From: Methanobacterium sp. SMA-27
Lineage (GTDB): Archaea > Methanobacteriota > Methanobacteria > Methanobacteriales > Methanobacteriaceae
Direction of reading: 5' to 3'
Length of the DNA stretch: 64,000 nucleotides
Assembly: GCF_000744455.1 (NCBI RefSeq)
Contig: NZ_JQLY01000001.1
Span: 1,798,001 to 1,862,000 of the forward strand
In this document: positions 20,260-29,581 of the stretch, in pieces
How positions within the stretch are numbered: the first letter of the stretch is position 1
Layout of the letters: each line of letters opens with the position of its first letter
Notes under the pieces: generated by a model
Told to the model about the DNA's origin: nothing
What the model saw: only the letters and a program-made list of their open reading frames with translations
Databases searched by the model: none
Made by a program: the position numbers and the translations under genes

Positions 20260-21759
20260 ATGTTGTGGACAGAAAAATACAGTCCTAAGAATTTTGATGA
20301 AGTTCTAGGAAACGTCAAGATAAAAGACGCAATAGTAGAATGGACAGAAGAGTGGTTAATGGGTAATACCCAGAACTGTTTGCTTCTAATAGGTCCAGCC
20401 GGTACTGGAAAAACAACACTTGCACATTTGGCTGCAAATGAGTTTTCAGAATACATAGAACTCAATGCCAGTGACAAGCGATCCTATGACATTATTCTCA
20501 ATACAATAGGAGAAGCCTCTGCATCAAAATCATTATTTGGAGATGGGCTTAAACTAATAATATTGGATGAAGTGGATGGAATTCATGGAACTGAAGATAG
20601 AGGTGGAACAAGAGCAATAAGTAAAATCATTAAGGAAGGCCATCACCCCCTTATCATGATGGCCAACGATCCCTACAGCAAAAGGTTGAAAAGTCTTAAA
20701 ACCAAATGTAATACTCTAATCTTGCGTAAAGTTCATACAAATTCAATTGTTGCTCTGCTTAAGAGAATATGTGTTAAAGAGGGTGTTGAATTTGAAGAAC
20801 ATGTTATACGGAATCTTGCTAAAAGTTCAAATGGAGATTTAAGATCGGCAATTAATGATCTTGAGGTAATTGCACGTGGAAAAACAAAAATCACATCTGA
20901 AGACCTTGAACTATTATCAAAAAAAGATGATATTATCAATATCTTCGACTCTGTTAGAACAGTTCTTAAGAGTAAAAATCCTCGTAGAATAAAGGATGCA
21001 ATGAAGGTGGAAGCAGAACCTTCATTTCTTATTGAATTGATAGCTGAAAATATTCCCCGAGAATATGAGAAGGTTGATGAACTTCAGAAAGCATATGAAA
21101 TGATATCTCTTGCAGATATTTATCTTGGAAGAGCATTTAATACACGCGTATATTCCTACTGGAAATACACATACGAACTCATGAGCCTGGGTGTTGCACT
21201 GTCAAAGGAAGAGACTTACAGAAAATTTTCAAGGTTTACAAATTCATCAATCTTTACAATGCTGTCTAAAAGCAGAGCAAAACGGGATTTAAAAGATAAA
21301 GTTGCCAAAAAAATGGGTGAAAAGCTTCACACATCCAAGAAAGTTGTTAAAGAACAATTCCCATACATGGAAATAATGTTCCAAAACGATGAAACAGCCT
21401 ATGAATTAGCTACCTATTATGGATTAGCTGATGATGAAGTAAAACTTTTCAGATCAAGAAAAATTAAGGTAAAAAAATCTAAAACTAAAAAAACTGTTCC
21501 TAAAGATTCCAAACCAGATAGTTTTAATGGATTTAGATCCAAATCTGCAACTAAAAAATCGGATAGTCCTGCAAAAAAGACAGGAAAATCTTTAAATGAA
21601 GATAATAAAGTTTTAAAATCTGAAAATAAAAAGAAAGATAAAAAAAGGAATAATAAGAAGTTATCAGATACTAAATCATCAGTAAAATCAGAAGATAAAG
21701 AAAAAAAATCTGATAAAAATGGAAAAGATAATTCACAGACTTCCCTTTTTAATTTCTAA
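20260..21759 (+). CDS. rfcL: Replication factor C large subunit
   Basis: A 499-residue clamp-loader large subunit with [17 protein letters not shown], Walker [11 protein letters not shown] and Walker B IILDEVDG. The last 85 residues are a Lys/Ser-rich disordered tail that ends in QTSLFNF, a PIP box for binding PCNA. It starts immediately after the rfcS stop and is clearly translated from the same message. It loads the PCNA ring together with RfcS. Confidence 0.96.
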   Translation: MLWTEKYSPKNFDEVLGNVKIKDAIVEWTEEWLMGNTQNCLLLIGPAGTGKTTLAHLAANEFSEYIELNASDKRSYDIILNTIGEASASKSLFGDGLKLIILDEVDGIHGTEDRGGTRAISKIIKEGHHPLIMMANDPYSKRLKSLKTKCNTLILRKVHTNSIVALLKRICVKEGVEFEEHVIRNLAKSSNGDLRSAINDLEVIARGKTKITSEDLELLSKKDDIINIFDSVRTVLKSKNPRRIKDAMKVEAEPSFLIELIAENIPREYEKVDELQKAYEMISLADIYLGRAFNTRVYSYWKYTYELMSLGVALSKEETYRKFSRFTNSSIFTMLSKSRAKRDLKDKVAKKMGEKLHTSKKVVKEQFPYMEIMFQNDETAYELATYYGLADDEVKLFRSRKIKVKKSKTKKTVPKDSKPDSFNGFRSKSATKKSDSPAKKTGKSLNEDNKVLKSENKKKDKKRNNKKLSDTKSSVKSEDKEKKSDKNGKDNSQTSLFNF

Positions 21760-21823
21760 TAATATATTTCTAATAATATATTTCATTTTTTTTTAATAAT
21801 TTTCTTTAACTTAAACCTACTAA

Positions 21824-22522
21824 TTATTGTATACTTTCCTTATCAACGTACAATGCAGATTTTAAAATATTTTCACGTACATCTGGAATGAATCCTTCAA
21901 AAAATTCTATTAGATCACTTTCAGTACTTTCATTAGAATATTTATATTCAAAATCAAGTTTTTCGAGCCAAGATACTAACCAAGATCTAGGCACGTTTAT
22001 TAAGGGATATATTAATTTTAAATTGTTTTCAGTATCATATCTATTTTTTAAACTGTAAACTTCAATTTTTTCACCGTTTAAAATCTTTCCAAGGATTTTT
22101 TGCACTTCATCATCCAAATTTAATGGTAATGCAACTGCATCTGCATTATGTTTATTTGCATCTTCTAAATCTTTGCCATAAATTATTTCAATACCATATT
22201 TTCTTTTGTATGGCTCAATAATTACATCCAGGATAAAATTGGAGCATCTATCATTTTCAATTATAAAAATTCTTTCTCCAGGTTTTAATGAATTTGCAAG
22301 AATCCTTGAAGCCCGGGTACATATTTTCTGGAATATTTTTGATCTGCTTATGGAAAAACTTGGAAATTTCCTAATGAATGTTTCCTGTCTTTTATTTGAA
22401 AATCTTGAAAATCTTTGATTGTTAATTAAGATATGTTCATCAATTATACTGATAAACCTAGTATCAACACCTATCTGGTGTAAAAATTTAATAACATCCC
22501 TATTAATTTGTTCTGGGTTCAT
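21824..22522 (-). CDS. Degenerate PP-loop (TtuA/Ncs6-like) protein
   Basis: A 232-residue protein of uncertain function. The C-terminal two thirds follow the layout of TtuA/Ncs6 tRNA-thiolation ATPases: LPLNLDDEVQKILGKILNGE where active enzymes have GHNLDDEAQT, then YPLINVPRSWLVSWLEKL and a terminal DVRENILKSAL. The ATP-binding SGGxDS loop is absent; IFIIENDRCSNFIL occupies that place, and the zinc cysteine pairs are missing. It is probably a catalytically dead paralogue, perhaps a partner subunit. It is convergent with rfcL, with about 65 bases between stops. Confidence 0.5.
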   Translation of the reverse strand: MNPEQINRDVIKFLHQIGVDTRFISIIDEHILINNQRFSRFSNKRQETFIRKFPSFSISRSKIFQKICTRASRILANSLKPGERIFIIENDRCSNFILDVIIEPYKRKYGIEIIYGKDLEDANKHNADAVALPLNLDDEVQKILGKILNGEKIEVYSLKNRYDTENNLKLIYPLINVPRSWLVSWLEKLDFEYKYSNESTESDLIEFFEGFIPDVRENILKSALYVDKESIQ

Positions 22523-22866
22523 TTTTATTACCTACAATTGAATATTAGAATCATCATAGATATAAATAATTTAAATATAATCAAAAATCGCCTAATTTAT
22601 ATTTTAATCTAGCCAAGAACTATGATTATCCCAGAAATAATATTAGAATATTTTATTGAATATTCCTAGGGGAGTTTTAAAAGCCCAATTTTTGTTTATC
22701 TTCTTAAATACCCCATACATCTAGAAAGAACAACAATTATTATTCTTACAATTTGGAACAGCTCGTGAAATTGATTTTACATAGCCTATTGTAAATATAA
22801 ATAATTAAAAGTTCATATTATATTCATTAATTGTTAAATTAATACAAGATTGTAGAAGGGTTTTAA
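22523..22866. other. Intergenic region with two inverted repeats
   Basis: A divergent spacer of 344 bp. It contains GAATATT-ttattg-AATATTC at about 22647-22667 and the operator-like dyad at 22776-22795 described separately. TATA-like TAAATATAAATAATT follows the latter at about 22793-22807. No coding sequence is seen. Confidence 0.5.
22776..22795. promoter_or_regulatory. Operator-like palindrome upstream of the GXGXG gene
   Basis: TTTACATAG-C-CTATTGTAAA is an inverted repeat with 9-base arms, perfect except for one inserted T. It overlaps the upstream edge of a TATA-like box and lies about 70-90 bases before the TTG start at 22867, where archaeal regulators often bind. Confidence 0.5.
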
Positions 22867-23795
22867 TTGTTTAAAATCTTCGGTAGAAAATCAGAGGACA
22901 ATAAACCAGATTTATTAGAAATAACACTTCAAAAACCTGTTGACTGTCTCTGCGATTTCACCTACAACTTCTACTGGCAACATAATGGTGAAAAGCTAGA
23001 TCCTGATTGGAAAGTGCCAGATAATAATTTAACTTTTGGAGATCTTATTGAACATTTAAAAAAAGGTGGTAATCTAAAAATAAATGGGAATGTCGGCCAC
23101 AGATTATGTTCAAGTATGGGTACTGACTTGGTTTACTTTGGAGGTACAGGTAAAGAAATACCTGCAGGAAATGTATATGTTGATGGTAATGTCGATACTA
23201 GAATGGGCATCAGTATGACAGGAGGCAATATTTATGTTAAGGGTCATGTTTCTGAACCAATGGGAAATATTTTAGAGGTTAAATCCGATTTAAAGGGTTA
23301 TAGAAAATTCAGATCAATAACGGATATTGTCTCAAATGGGTTGAAAGGGGACAATCCACTTGGATTTAAACTGCTAGGTAATAAACTAACCATAAACGAC
23401 GAAACAGTTAAAGATACAGTTGGAGCCAGACTAGATGTTGATTTTGAAATAATTGTAAATGGAAATGTTGATCTAAGCACAGGAATTTTAATGAGGAATG
23501 GCTCTGTTAGAGTGAACGGTACAGCGGGGAAAATACAGGTGCCCTTATGAATGGTGGAACCGTAATTATTAATGGAAATACTGATGATTTTACAGGTATA
23601 GATATGATTAAAGGTCAAATAATAGTAAATGGTGATGCTGGAAAATTTATGACTGCCAATAAAAAAGGTGGTGTATTAATGGCACATAAAGGAAGTCCTA
23701 TACATCCTACTATAATAAAAACACTTGAAACTTCTGATCAAAATTTATTAATTTCAAATGGTTTTAATCCGAGAAATTTTGTCAAGTTTGAATAA
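22867..23795 (+). pseudogene. GXGXG-domain protein (GltS C-terminal / FwdC-like), frame broken
   Basis: Two overlapping frames together encode one beta-helix protein of the GXGXG family. The first (22867-23550) contains repeats such as GNVYVDGNVDTRMGISMTGGNIYVKGHV; it ends after NGTAGKIQVPL. In the -1 frame the sequence continues ENTGALMNGGTVIINGNTDDF to 23795 without loss. The break is at gcGGGGAAAA (about 23525-23535), and one extra G or A would restore about 310 residues. Related domains occur in glutamate synthase and formylmethanofuran dehydrogenase subunit C. Start TTG 22867 follows GAAGGG. Sequencing error, true mutation or -1 slippage on GGGG are all possible. Confidence 0.75.
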
Positions 23796-23939
23796 TTTAA
23801 TGTCTCAATATTTCATATTTTTTAAATATATTTTAATATTATTACATATTTTTATAAATAAATTAATAATTTTTTTCAAATCCAAATTAATGTACAATTT
23901 GGGAAAAACCTTTTATCTAATGTAAACTAATTATGGTTC

Positions 23940-24566
23940 ATGATCGGAATTCTTGAGAACTTAAGCAATTTTGGTATCTCTCTCATTCAAAGTCTTGGTT
24001 ACTGGGGAGTTTTCATAGGTATGACGCTTGAAAGTGCCTGTATACCACTTCCAAGTGAGATTATAATGACCTTTAGTGGATATGTTGTATGGCAGGGTAA
24101 CACAAATATGACTTTGCTGGGAATAACTCTTGTAGGGGCAGTTGCTAACCTTTTTGGATCATTAATAGCCTACTATGTAGGTTTGATTGGTGGAAGACCT
24201 ATACTTGAAAAATATGGTAAATATATTCTTATTACCCACAGTAACCTAGAACGTGCAGACAAATGGTTTGAAAAGTACGGATACGAAGCCGTATTTATAA
24301 GCAGGATGCTTCCTGGAATCAGGACATTCATCTCGCTTCCAGCAGGAATTGCACACATGGACATTAAAAAATTCATTATTTACACATTCATTGGATCTCT
24401 TCCATGGACATTTGCATTGGGCTATATTGGAGTTCTCCTAGGCCCGCACTGGGATTTGATAGAAAGTTACTTCCATATATTGGATATAGTGGTTATTATT
24501 GGAGTTATAGGGTTCATAGCCTATATTATTTATAAATACAAATATAAACCAAATAAAAATGTATAA
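23940..24566 (+). CDS. DedA-family membrane protein
   Basis: A 208-residue polytopic protein of the DedA/SNARE-associated family. Typical motifs are ESACIPLPSEIIMTFSGY, the glycine-rich membrane segment NLFGSLIAYYVGLIGGRPILEKYG, and FISRMLPGIRTFISLPAGIAHM, with the conserved re-entrant Glu and Arg. DedA proteins act as lipid (undecaprenyl- or phospholipid-) flippases or affect membrane homeostasis. The ATG at 23940 is near a short leader with no clear ribosome site. It is monocistronic. Confidence 0.92.
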   Translation: MIGILENLSNFGISLIQSLGYWGVFIGMTLESACIPLPSEIIMTFSGYVVWQGNTNMTLLGITLVGAVANLFGSLIAYYVGLIGGRPILEKYGKYILITHSNLERADKWFEKYGYEAVFISRMLPGIRTFISLPAGIAHMDIKKFIIYTFIGSLPWTFALGYIGVLLGPHWDLIESYFHILDIVVIIGVIGFIAYIIYKYKYKPNKNV

Positions 24567-24742
24567 ATGAGATTTTGATCCCTATTAGATGATTATTATT
24601 TTTTTTAATCTTTAAATGATTTATAGAAGAATATTAGAATTATAATTTAGAATTTAAAGCTAAAAATCAATTTAAAAAAAGTTATTTATAACAGATGTAC
24701 TATAGAATGAAATATAAAAATTACAGTTTAGGAGATGAATGA

Positions 24743-25711
24743 ATGGTAAGGGCAAATACATTTTTACTCAAATTAAGATTATTTATAGCCACAACTCTAT
24801 TAATGTTGATTCTTTTGGCTATAATCATAATCATCACTTCATACTTAGGGTTTGGAAGTCCGTTGATCTTCGCTTCATTCGCCATTGTATTGGTCTTTGT
24901 TCAATACATGATAGGACCTAAGATGGTTGAAACCATGATGCATGTACATTATGTTTCTGAACAGGAAGCACCAAATTTACATGCAATGATTGAAGATCTG
25001 GCAATGAAAGCAGGGGTGCCAAAGCCAAAAATAGGAATTGCTGAAATAAACCTGCCCAATGCTTTTGCTTTCGGAAGAAGCAAAAAAGACGGTAGAATTT
25101 GTGTTACCCGAGGTATATTGAAACTTCTAGATAAGGAAGAACTTGAAGCTGTTCTTGGACACGAAATGTCACACATCAAACATAGTGACATGGCTGTAAT
25201 GACATTAATAAGCGTTGTTCCATTGATATGTTACTACATATTCATTAGTACACTGTTCTCAGGTGGTAGAGACAACAATGGATACGGTGTTATCATAGGA
25301 GTAGCTGCACTAGGTGCTTATTTAGTTGGACAACTTTTAGTTCTATTTGTTTCACGTGCTAGAGAATATTATGCAGATGAGGGGAGTGTAGAATTAGGAG
25401 GAAAACCTCATAAACTCGCAAGTGCACTATACAAACTTGTTTATGGATCTGCCACAACAAATAAAGATGAACTGAAGGAAGTTGAAGGTTTAAAAGCATT
25501 TTTTGTAAATGATATATCAGATGCAGGTAATGAAATAAATGACCTACAACAGCTTGATGTAAACATGGATGGAGTTATTAGTGAAGAAGAACTTGCAAGA
25601 CTCAGATACTCCGATACCAAAATTGGTACAACTAAGAGTGTTATGGAACTTTTATCAACCCATCCAAATATGGTTAAAAGAGTTAAAAGACTGTCTGAAC
25701 TCGCTCAATAA
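24743..25711 (+). CDS. htpX: HtpX-like M48 membrane metalloprotease with an EF-hand-like loop
   Basis: A 322-residue protease. Two N-terminal transmembrane segments (about 12-34 and 36-55) precede the catalytic motif GHEMSH (HExxH), a second pair of hydrophobic helices, and SRAREYYADEGS carrying the third zinc ligand. A near-perfect EF-hand calcium loop, DVNMDGVISEEE (about 272-283), is inserted before the conserved STHPNMVKRVKRL end. HtpX degrades damaged membrane proteins. GGAGATG precedes ATG 24743. It is monocistronic. Confidence 0.93.
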   Translation: MVRANTFLLKLRLFIATTLLMLILLAIIIIITSYLGFGSPLIFASFAIVLVFVQYMIGPKMVETMMHVHYVSEQEAPNLHAMIEDLAMKAGVPKPKIGIAEINLPNAFAFGRSKKDGRICVTRGILKLLDKEELEAVLGHEMSHIKHSDMAVMTLISVVPLICYYIFISTLFSGGRDNNGYGVIIGVAALGAYLVGQLLVLFVSRAREYYADEGSVELGGKPHKLASALYKLVYGSATTNKDELKEVEGLKAFFVNDISDAGNEINDLQQLDVNMDGVISEEELARLRYSDTKIGTTKSVMELLSTHPNMVKRVKRLSELAQ

Positions 25712-25785
25712 CTTTCAGACAACCTTTTTTTTATTTTAAATTTTTTTCATTCATGAGAAAAATGATATTTTGTTATTTACTGTTA

Positions 25786-25989
25786 TCAGGGTACTTCTTT
25801 AATAACTTCTTGAACCCTTCCAACTTGCCCATTTTGTAGTCTTACTTTAATGCCATGGGGATGGAAAGATTTTTTGGTCAATAAATCTTTAACAATACCT
25901 TTTGTTCTTTTTCCGGTTCGTTGATCCTTTTTCAATACAATATAAACTTCGGATCCAATTTTAATATTCTTTCTATTTTGTCCATTCAT
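25786..25989 (-). CDS. YwbE family protein
   Basis: A 67-residue protein matching the YwbE (DUF2196) family from end to end: MNGQNRKNIKIGSEVYIV, LKKDQRTGKRTKGIVKDLL, HPHGIKVRLQNGQVGRV. Its role is unknown; it folds as a small beta-barrel in the family. I chose ATG 25989 because family members begin with MNG; a further in-frame extension of 14 residues has no support. It lies between htpX (convergent) and the S26-type peptidase gene. Confidence 0.88.
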   Translation of the reverse strand: MNGQNRKNIKIGSEVYIVLKKDQRTGKRTKGIVKDLLTKKSFHPHGIKVRLQNGQVGRVQEVIKEVP

Positions 25990-26118
25990 TTTTTCATGTC
26001 CATTTAAAGATAAATGCCTGTCCATCTGCAAAAAAAATAATGGCAGACATATGTGAAATATTTAACCCAATCAGAGCTAAGAAATGATTCAACATTCTAT
26101 TTCATTGTACTCTAAAAT

Positions 26119-26760
26119 TTAATATACTTTCACAACTCCAATTACATTTGCTGTTGGAAGCCAAGTATTCAGTGGAGTTTTTTCAACTGTTACAGTTTCA
26201 ACAGATCCATTTGGTAGTGTTGTTTGAGTGTTGGTTATCTCGATATTTTTGTTGTCACTAGTTAAATAAACTTGATTCCCTTCAATAATAGAAAGTCTCT
26301 TAACTATCAGCCCATATGTTGGGTGCATAGCAACTACAATATCCCCAACCGTTAGATTATTAGTTTTAAGTACTAAAATACTCTGTCCATCTTTTAATGT
26401 TGGAACCATTGATGTACCCTTAACTTTTGCAGCCATGGGTAGTTGATTGATACCGTACTGGGAAACAATGTTAACATTAACATTATAACCATATTTAGAT
26501 GCAATTGATTTGATATCTGATTTTATAATATCAACAGTGCTGTTAGGTGATTGTACATCTCCAGAAGCTTTATTTTTTACTTCTTTCTCCATTTCAGAAG
26601 GCACAGTCCATATTAAAAATGATTGATAGTTTACATTTGTACTGGTACCATCTGTGTTTATTGTTATCGACAGGTTATTTGATTCCACAATAGAATACAT
26701 TGAGAAAGATAGAATTACCAGTATTACAACTCCTAAAATTAGCCAATTGTTTGATTTCAT
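26119..26760 (-). CDS. S24/S26 signal-peptidase-like protein with a Ser-Lys dyad
   Basis: A 213-residue membrane-anchored protein: N-terminal helix about 5-25, an extracytoplasmic region of about 75 residues, then a peptidase domain. The Ser is in GTSMVPTLKDGQ and a Lys sits in GLIVKRLSII, as in bacterial signal peptidase I and LexA-type peptidases. Archaeal signal peptidases normally have His at that place. YLTSDNKN follows in the usual position. It is the last gene after aroD (4-base gap) and uses GGCGGTGA before ATG 26760. It may process exported proteins or be a self-cleaving regulator. Confidence 0.75.
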   Translation of the reverse strand: MKSNNWLILGVVILVILSFSMYSIVESNNLSITINTDGTSTNVNYQSFLIWTVPSEMEKEVKNKASGDVQSPNSTVDIIKSDIKSIASKYGYNVNVNIVSQYGINQLPMAAKVKGTSMVPTLKDGQSILVLKTNNLTVGDIVVAMHPTYGLIVKRLSIIEGNQVYLTSDNKNIEITNTQTTLPNGSVETVTVEKTPLNTWLPTANVIGVVKVY

Positions 26761-26764
26761 CAAT

Positions 26765-27436
26765 TCACCGCCAATTTCCAAGTTTATCTAAAAATTTTTT
26801 AGTGTTAACTATGTCTAGTTGACCTGGAGCGGATTTATTATTTAATGATGCAAATGTGATTGGAGAACCAAAAAGAGGGGCAATAATCCTTGTATACATT
26901 CCAATATCACCCATAGCAATACCAATAGTATTTTGAACCTGGGATAACACATTCAAAACAACAAGTGTATCAGAAATATTTTGGGGCATCACAGAAAACT
27001 TTGCAATATCTCCCAGCTTTTTTTCCCTTCTAACTATTTCCAAAAGAAAATCAATTGAAGGAGTTTTATTAAAATCATGATATGAAATAATGGTAGATTT
27101 AGAGCCATTAATAATCTTTTCTAAGTATTCATCTTCCGTTTCAAGCTCTATATCCACAATATTAGCGTGTTTAGCTGCCCCCAGTAGAATATCAATTCTT
27201 TCAGACTCTGAACCCTTGAAAAAGCCTCCCTCTTCCATTTTTCTATTGGTTGCAATCAATGGAAAGTTAATTTCCTTGATTATGCTTGAAACATCATCAG
27301 GATTGGGATTATTCATTACATCTATACGAAGTTCCAGCAAGTCTGCACCTGCTTCAATTGAATTTTTAGCAGCTTGTAAAACAGACTCATAATTTTTTTC
27401 AAAAATTGGAACACATATCATAGCTCTGTTATTCAA
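26765..27436 (-). CDS. aroD: 3-dehydroquinate dehydratase, type I
   Basis: A 223-residue class I dehydroquinase of the shikimate pathway. Active-site residues are visible: LLELRIDVM (substrate Glu/Arg), IISYHDF (catalytic His) and GDIAKFSVM (Schiff-base Lys). The C-terminal SAPGQLD closes the site. It converts 3-dehydroquinate to 3-dehydroshikimate; aroE is about 5 kb downstream in the window. Start TTG 27436 follows GTGATGGGA; an ATG 15 bases inside has no ribosome site. It is operonic with the peptidase gene. Confidence 0.94.
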   Translation of the reverse strand: MNNRAMICVPIFEKNYESVLQAAKNSIEAGADLLELRIDVMNNPNPDDVSSIIKEINFPLIATNRKMEEGGFFKGSESERIDILLGAAKHANIVDIELETEDEYLEKIINGSKSTIISYHDFNKTPSIDFLLEIVRREKKLGDIAKFSVMPQNISDTLVVLNVLSQVQNTIGIAMGDIGMYTRIIAPLFGSPITFASLNNKSAPGQLDIVNTKKFLDKLGNWR

Positions 27437-27794
27437 TTCCCATCACAACTCCCATTTTATATCCCGCTAAACAGGGATTAAGAATTATATACTTTTGATA
27501 ATTATATTTGGTTTTGGTTCATAAATATTCATATGCAAGCCATGAAACATGTAATTGTACAGCAATTAACACTGGATAGATCAATATCTTACACAAAAAT
27601 CTATAAAAACAAGTTCCCACAATATAGCCCTATACCATGGGAATAGGTTACAAGAACAATTAAAAGGTTTAAAAATCTAGAAATTCCGAAATGATTTTGT
27701 ATTTATAATCCTAGTAAGACACAACATGGTAAATGCAAACTCCAATTTATAATGCATCTTAATGAAAACCACAAAAATAATGAAGGTGATCTAC
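27437..27794. other. Intergenic region with a 30-bp imperfect palindrome
   Basis: A divergent spacer of 358 bp without a gene. Possible TATA elements lie near 27487 (toward aroD) and 27700 (toward the conserved unknown). The main feature is the palindrome at 27614-27643, listed separately. Confidence 0.45.
27614..27643. promoter_or_regulatory. 30-bp imperfect palindrome
   Basis: TTCCCA, TATAG, CTATA and TGGGAA are arranged symmetrically around CC: 15-base arms with 11 matching positions. It lies in the aroD / conserved-unknown divergent region, about 150 bases before the TTG start at 27795. It could be an operator or an RNA hairpin. Confidence 0.4.
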
Positions 27795-28517
27795 TTGAAA
27801 TTAACATCTATTGGTGCAGATGTTTCAGGAAACGATGTTTCCTGCAGCCAAAACATGATACAAAACATTGAGAATGATATACATAAACTTTTAGATATTG
27901 GGGCACATAAAGCTGCCTTAACAAATATTACAGGCGATGACATAGTTATAAGTGCGTTTGTACCGGAGGATAAACTTGAAACTATCAATCATACAATAGT
28001 TGAGATTTTAACAGAAAATGCCGAAGATTTAGGTGATATTGGCGGTATCTCCAAAACTCCAGAAGGAGCCGGCGAAGGCATATCTTATGCCGAAGCCAAA
28101 ATAAATCAAGATCGTTACCCTGATGCAGTTATACTTGCCTTCGACACTTATGGTGGGGAACCCTTTGTTAAGACTGTTGTGAAATCATCTATAGATGCTG
28201 CTACAGGTATGGACAATGTCACAGACATAGGTGGTGGAAACTTTGGAATAGTCAAAATACCCGGTGTAGGCTATGTTTCAGACGAAACAGATGATCCAGT
28301 TATCGCAGCTACAATAGAAGATATTGAAAGTGTTGGAATTGTTGCAGGGGCTATGGTAGGTGCAGCACTTGGAAACAAAAATGTTTATCTTGTAAGAAGA
28401 GGAACTCCTTCATATGTTATTCCCGGAAGTGTAATATTATCTGTTTCAGCTTATATGAATGGTAATGTTATGGATCTGGCTGTACCACTAGCACAAAGGA
28501 TGAAAATTTTAGGATAA
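27795..28517 (+). CDS. Conserved archaeal protein of unknown function
   Basis: A 240-residue soluble protein that I do not recognise by family name. Visible features are an N-terminal alpha/beta region (SIGADVSGNDVSCSQNMIQN), PDAVILAFDTYGGEPFVK, the glycine-rich IGGGNFGIVKIPGVGYVS and a C-terminal region rich in small residues (IVAGAMVGAALGNKNVYL). There is no obvious membrane segment. The start is TTG 27795, four bases after AAGGTGAT, which decides it. It is followed after 70 bases by sucD, possibly in one transcript, so a metabolic role is likely (inference). Confidence 0.72.
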   Translation: MKLTSIGADVSGNDVSCSQNMIQNIENDIHKLLDIGAHKAALTNITGDDIVISAFVPEDKLETINHTIVEILTENAEDLGDIGGISKTPEGAGEGISYAEAKINQDRYPDAVILAFDTYGGEPFVKTVVKSSIDAATGMDNVTDIGGGNFGIVKIPGVGYVSDETDDPVIAATIEDIESVGIVAGAMVGAALGNKNVYLVRRGTPSYVIPGSVILSVSAYMNGNVMDLAVPLAQRMKILG

Positions 28518-28586
28518 TATGATTATCAAATTTATATTAATTTTATTGATGGATATTAACAATATAAAACTTTAGGGCGTGAAAAT

Positions 28587-29447
28587 ATGATAATTCTTGA
28601 TGAAAATACCAGATGTATTGTACAAGGAATTACTGGTAAACAGGGGTCTTTTCATACTGAACAGATGCTGAATTACAGTACCAATGTAGTTGCAGGTACA
28701 AGTCCAGGTAAGGGCGGTCAAAAATTTGGAGAACTTCCTATCTACAATTCTATTGAGGAAGCCAAAGAAGATTTAGATATTAATGCATCTATAATATTTG
28801 TTCCAGCATCATTTGCTAAGGATGCTGCATTTGAAGCTATATCCCAATTGGATCTTGCAGTTATTATTACTGAACATATACCCGTTCATGACTCAATGGA
28901 GATAGTTGAGTATGCTAAGAGGGAAAAAACAACAATTGTTGGCCCCAATACACCAGGAATAATAAGTCCGGGAGTCGGTAAACTAGGAATTATGCCTACA
29001 CATATCTTCAACGAAGGAAACATAGGAATTGTTTCAAGGAGTGGAACTCTGACATATGAAGTTGCTAATCAAGTAACCAATTCCGGAATGGGAGAAAGCA
29101 CATGTATAGGTATTGGTGGAGACCCAGTTGTAGGTCTTGACTTTGCAAATGTTTTACAGAGGTTTGAAGATGATGATGATACTGCTGCAATGGTAATGAT
29201 AGGTGAAATAGGGGGCAATGCTGAAGAAAAAGCTGCAGAGTACATAAATAAAAACATAAGCAAACCAGTTGTAGCGTATATAGCAGGTGTGACAGCCCCA
29301 CCAGGTAAACGAATGGGACATGCCGGTGCAATAATTGAGGGAGAAAGTGGTACTGCTGCAAGTAAAATTAATGCATTAGAAGATGCAGGTGTTTATGTAG
29401 CAGAAAGGCCATCTGAAATAGCTGATAGAATCTGGGAGCTTTTGTAA
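28587..29447 (+). CDS. sucD: Succinate-CoA ligase alpha subunit
   Basis: A 286-residue alpha subunit: CoA-binding fold ([17 protein letters not shown]), [13 protein letters not shown], and the phosphohistidine in GHAGAIIEG. It forms succinyl-CoA and ADP (or the reverse) with the beta subunit, which is not adjacent here. Methanogens use it in the incomplete reductive TCA branch to 2-oxoglutarate. The ATG is preceded by GGGCGTG. It lies between the conserved unknown and the HMG-CoA reductase gene. Confidence 0.95.
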   Translation: MIILDENTRCIVQGITGKQGSFHTEQMLNYSTNVVAGTSPGKGGQKFGELPIYNSIEEAKEDLDINASIIFVPASFAKDAAFEAISQLDLAVIITEHIPVHDSMEIVEYAKREKTTIVGPNTPGIISPGVGKLGIMPTHIFNEGNIGIVSRSGTLTYEVANQVTNSGMGESTCIGIGGDPVVGLDFANVLQRFEDDDDTAAMVMIGEIGGNAEEKAAEYINKNISKPVVAYIAGVTAPPGKRMGHAGAIIEGESGTAASKINALEDAGVYVAERPSEIADRIWELL

Positions 29448-29581
29448 ATTTTTATTTATCAATTAAGTATATCAAAATGTATAGATATATTTAGATAACA
29501 ATTTTTAACTAAATTTAATATAATACTTCCCATTAACAACATAAAATTTAAATTTTTAAAAAAACATTTCAAGTGGGTATT

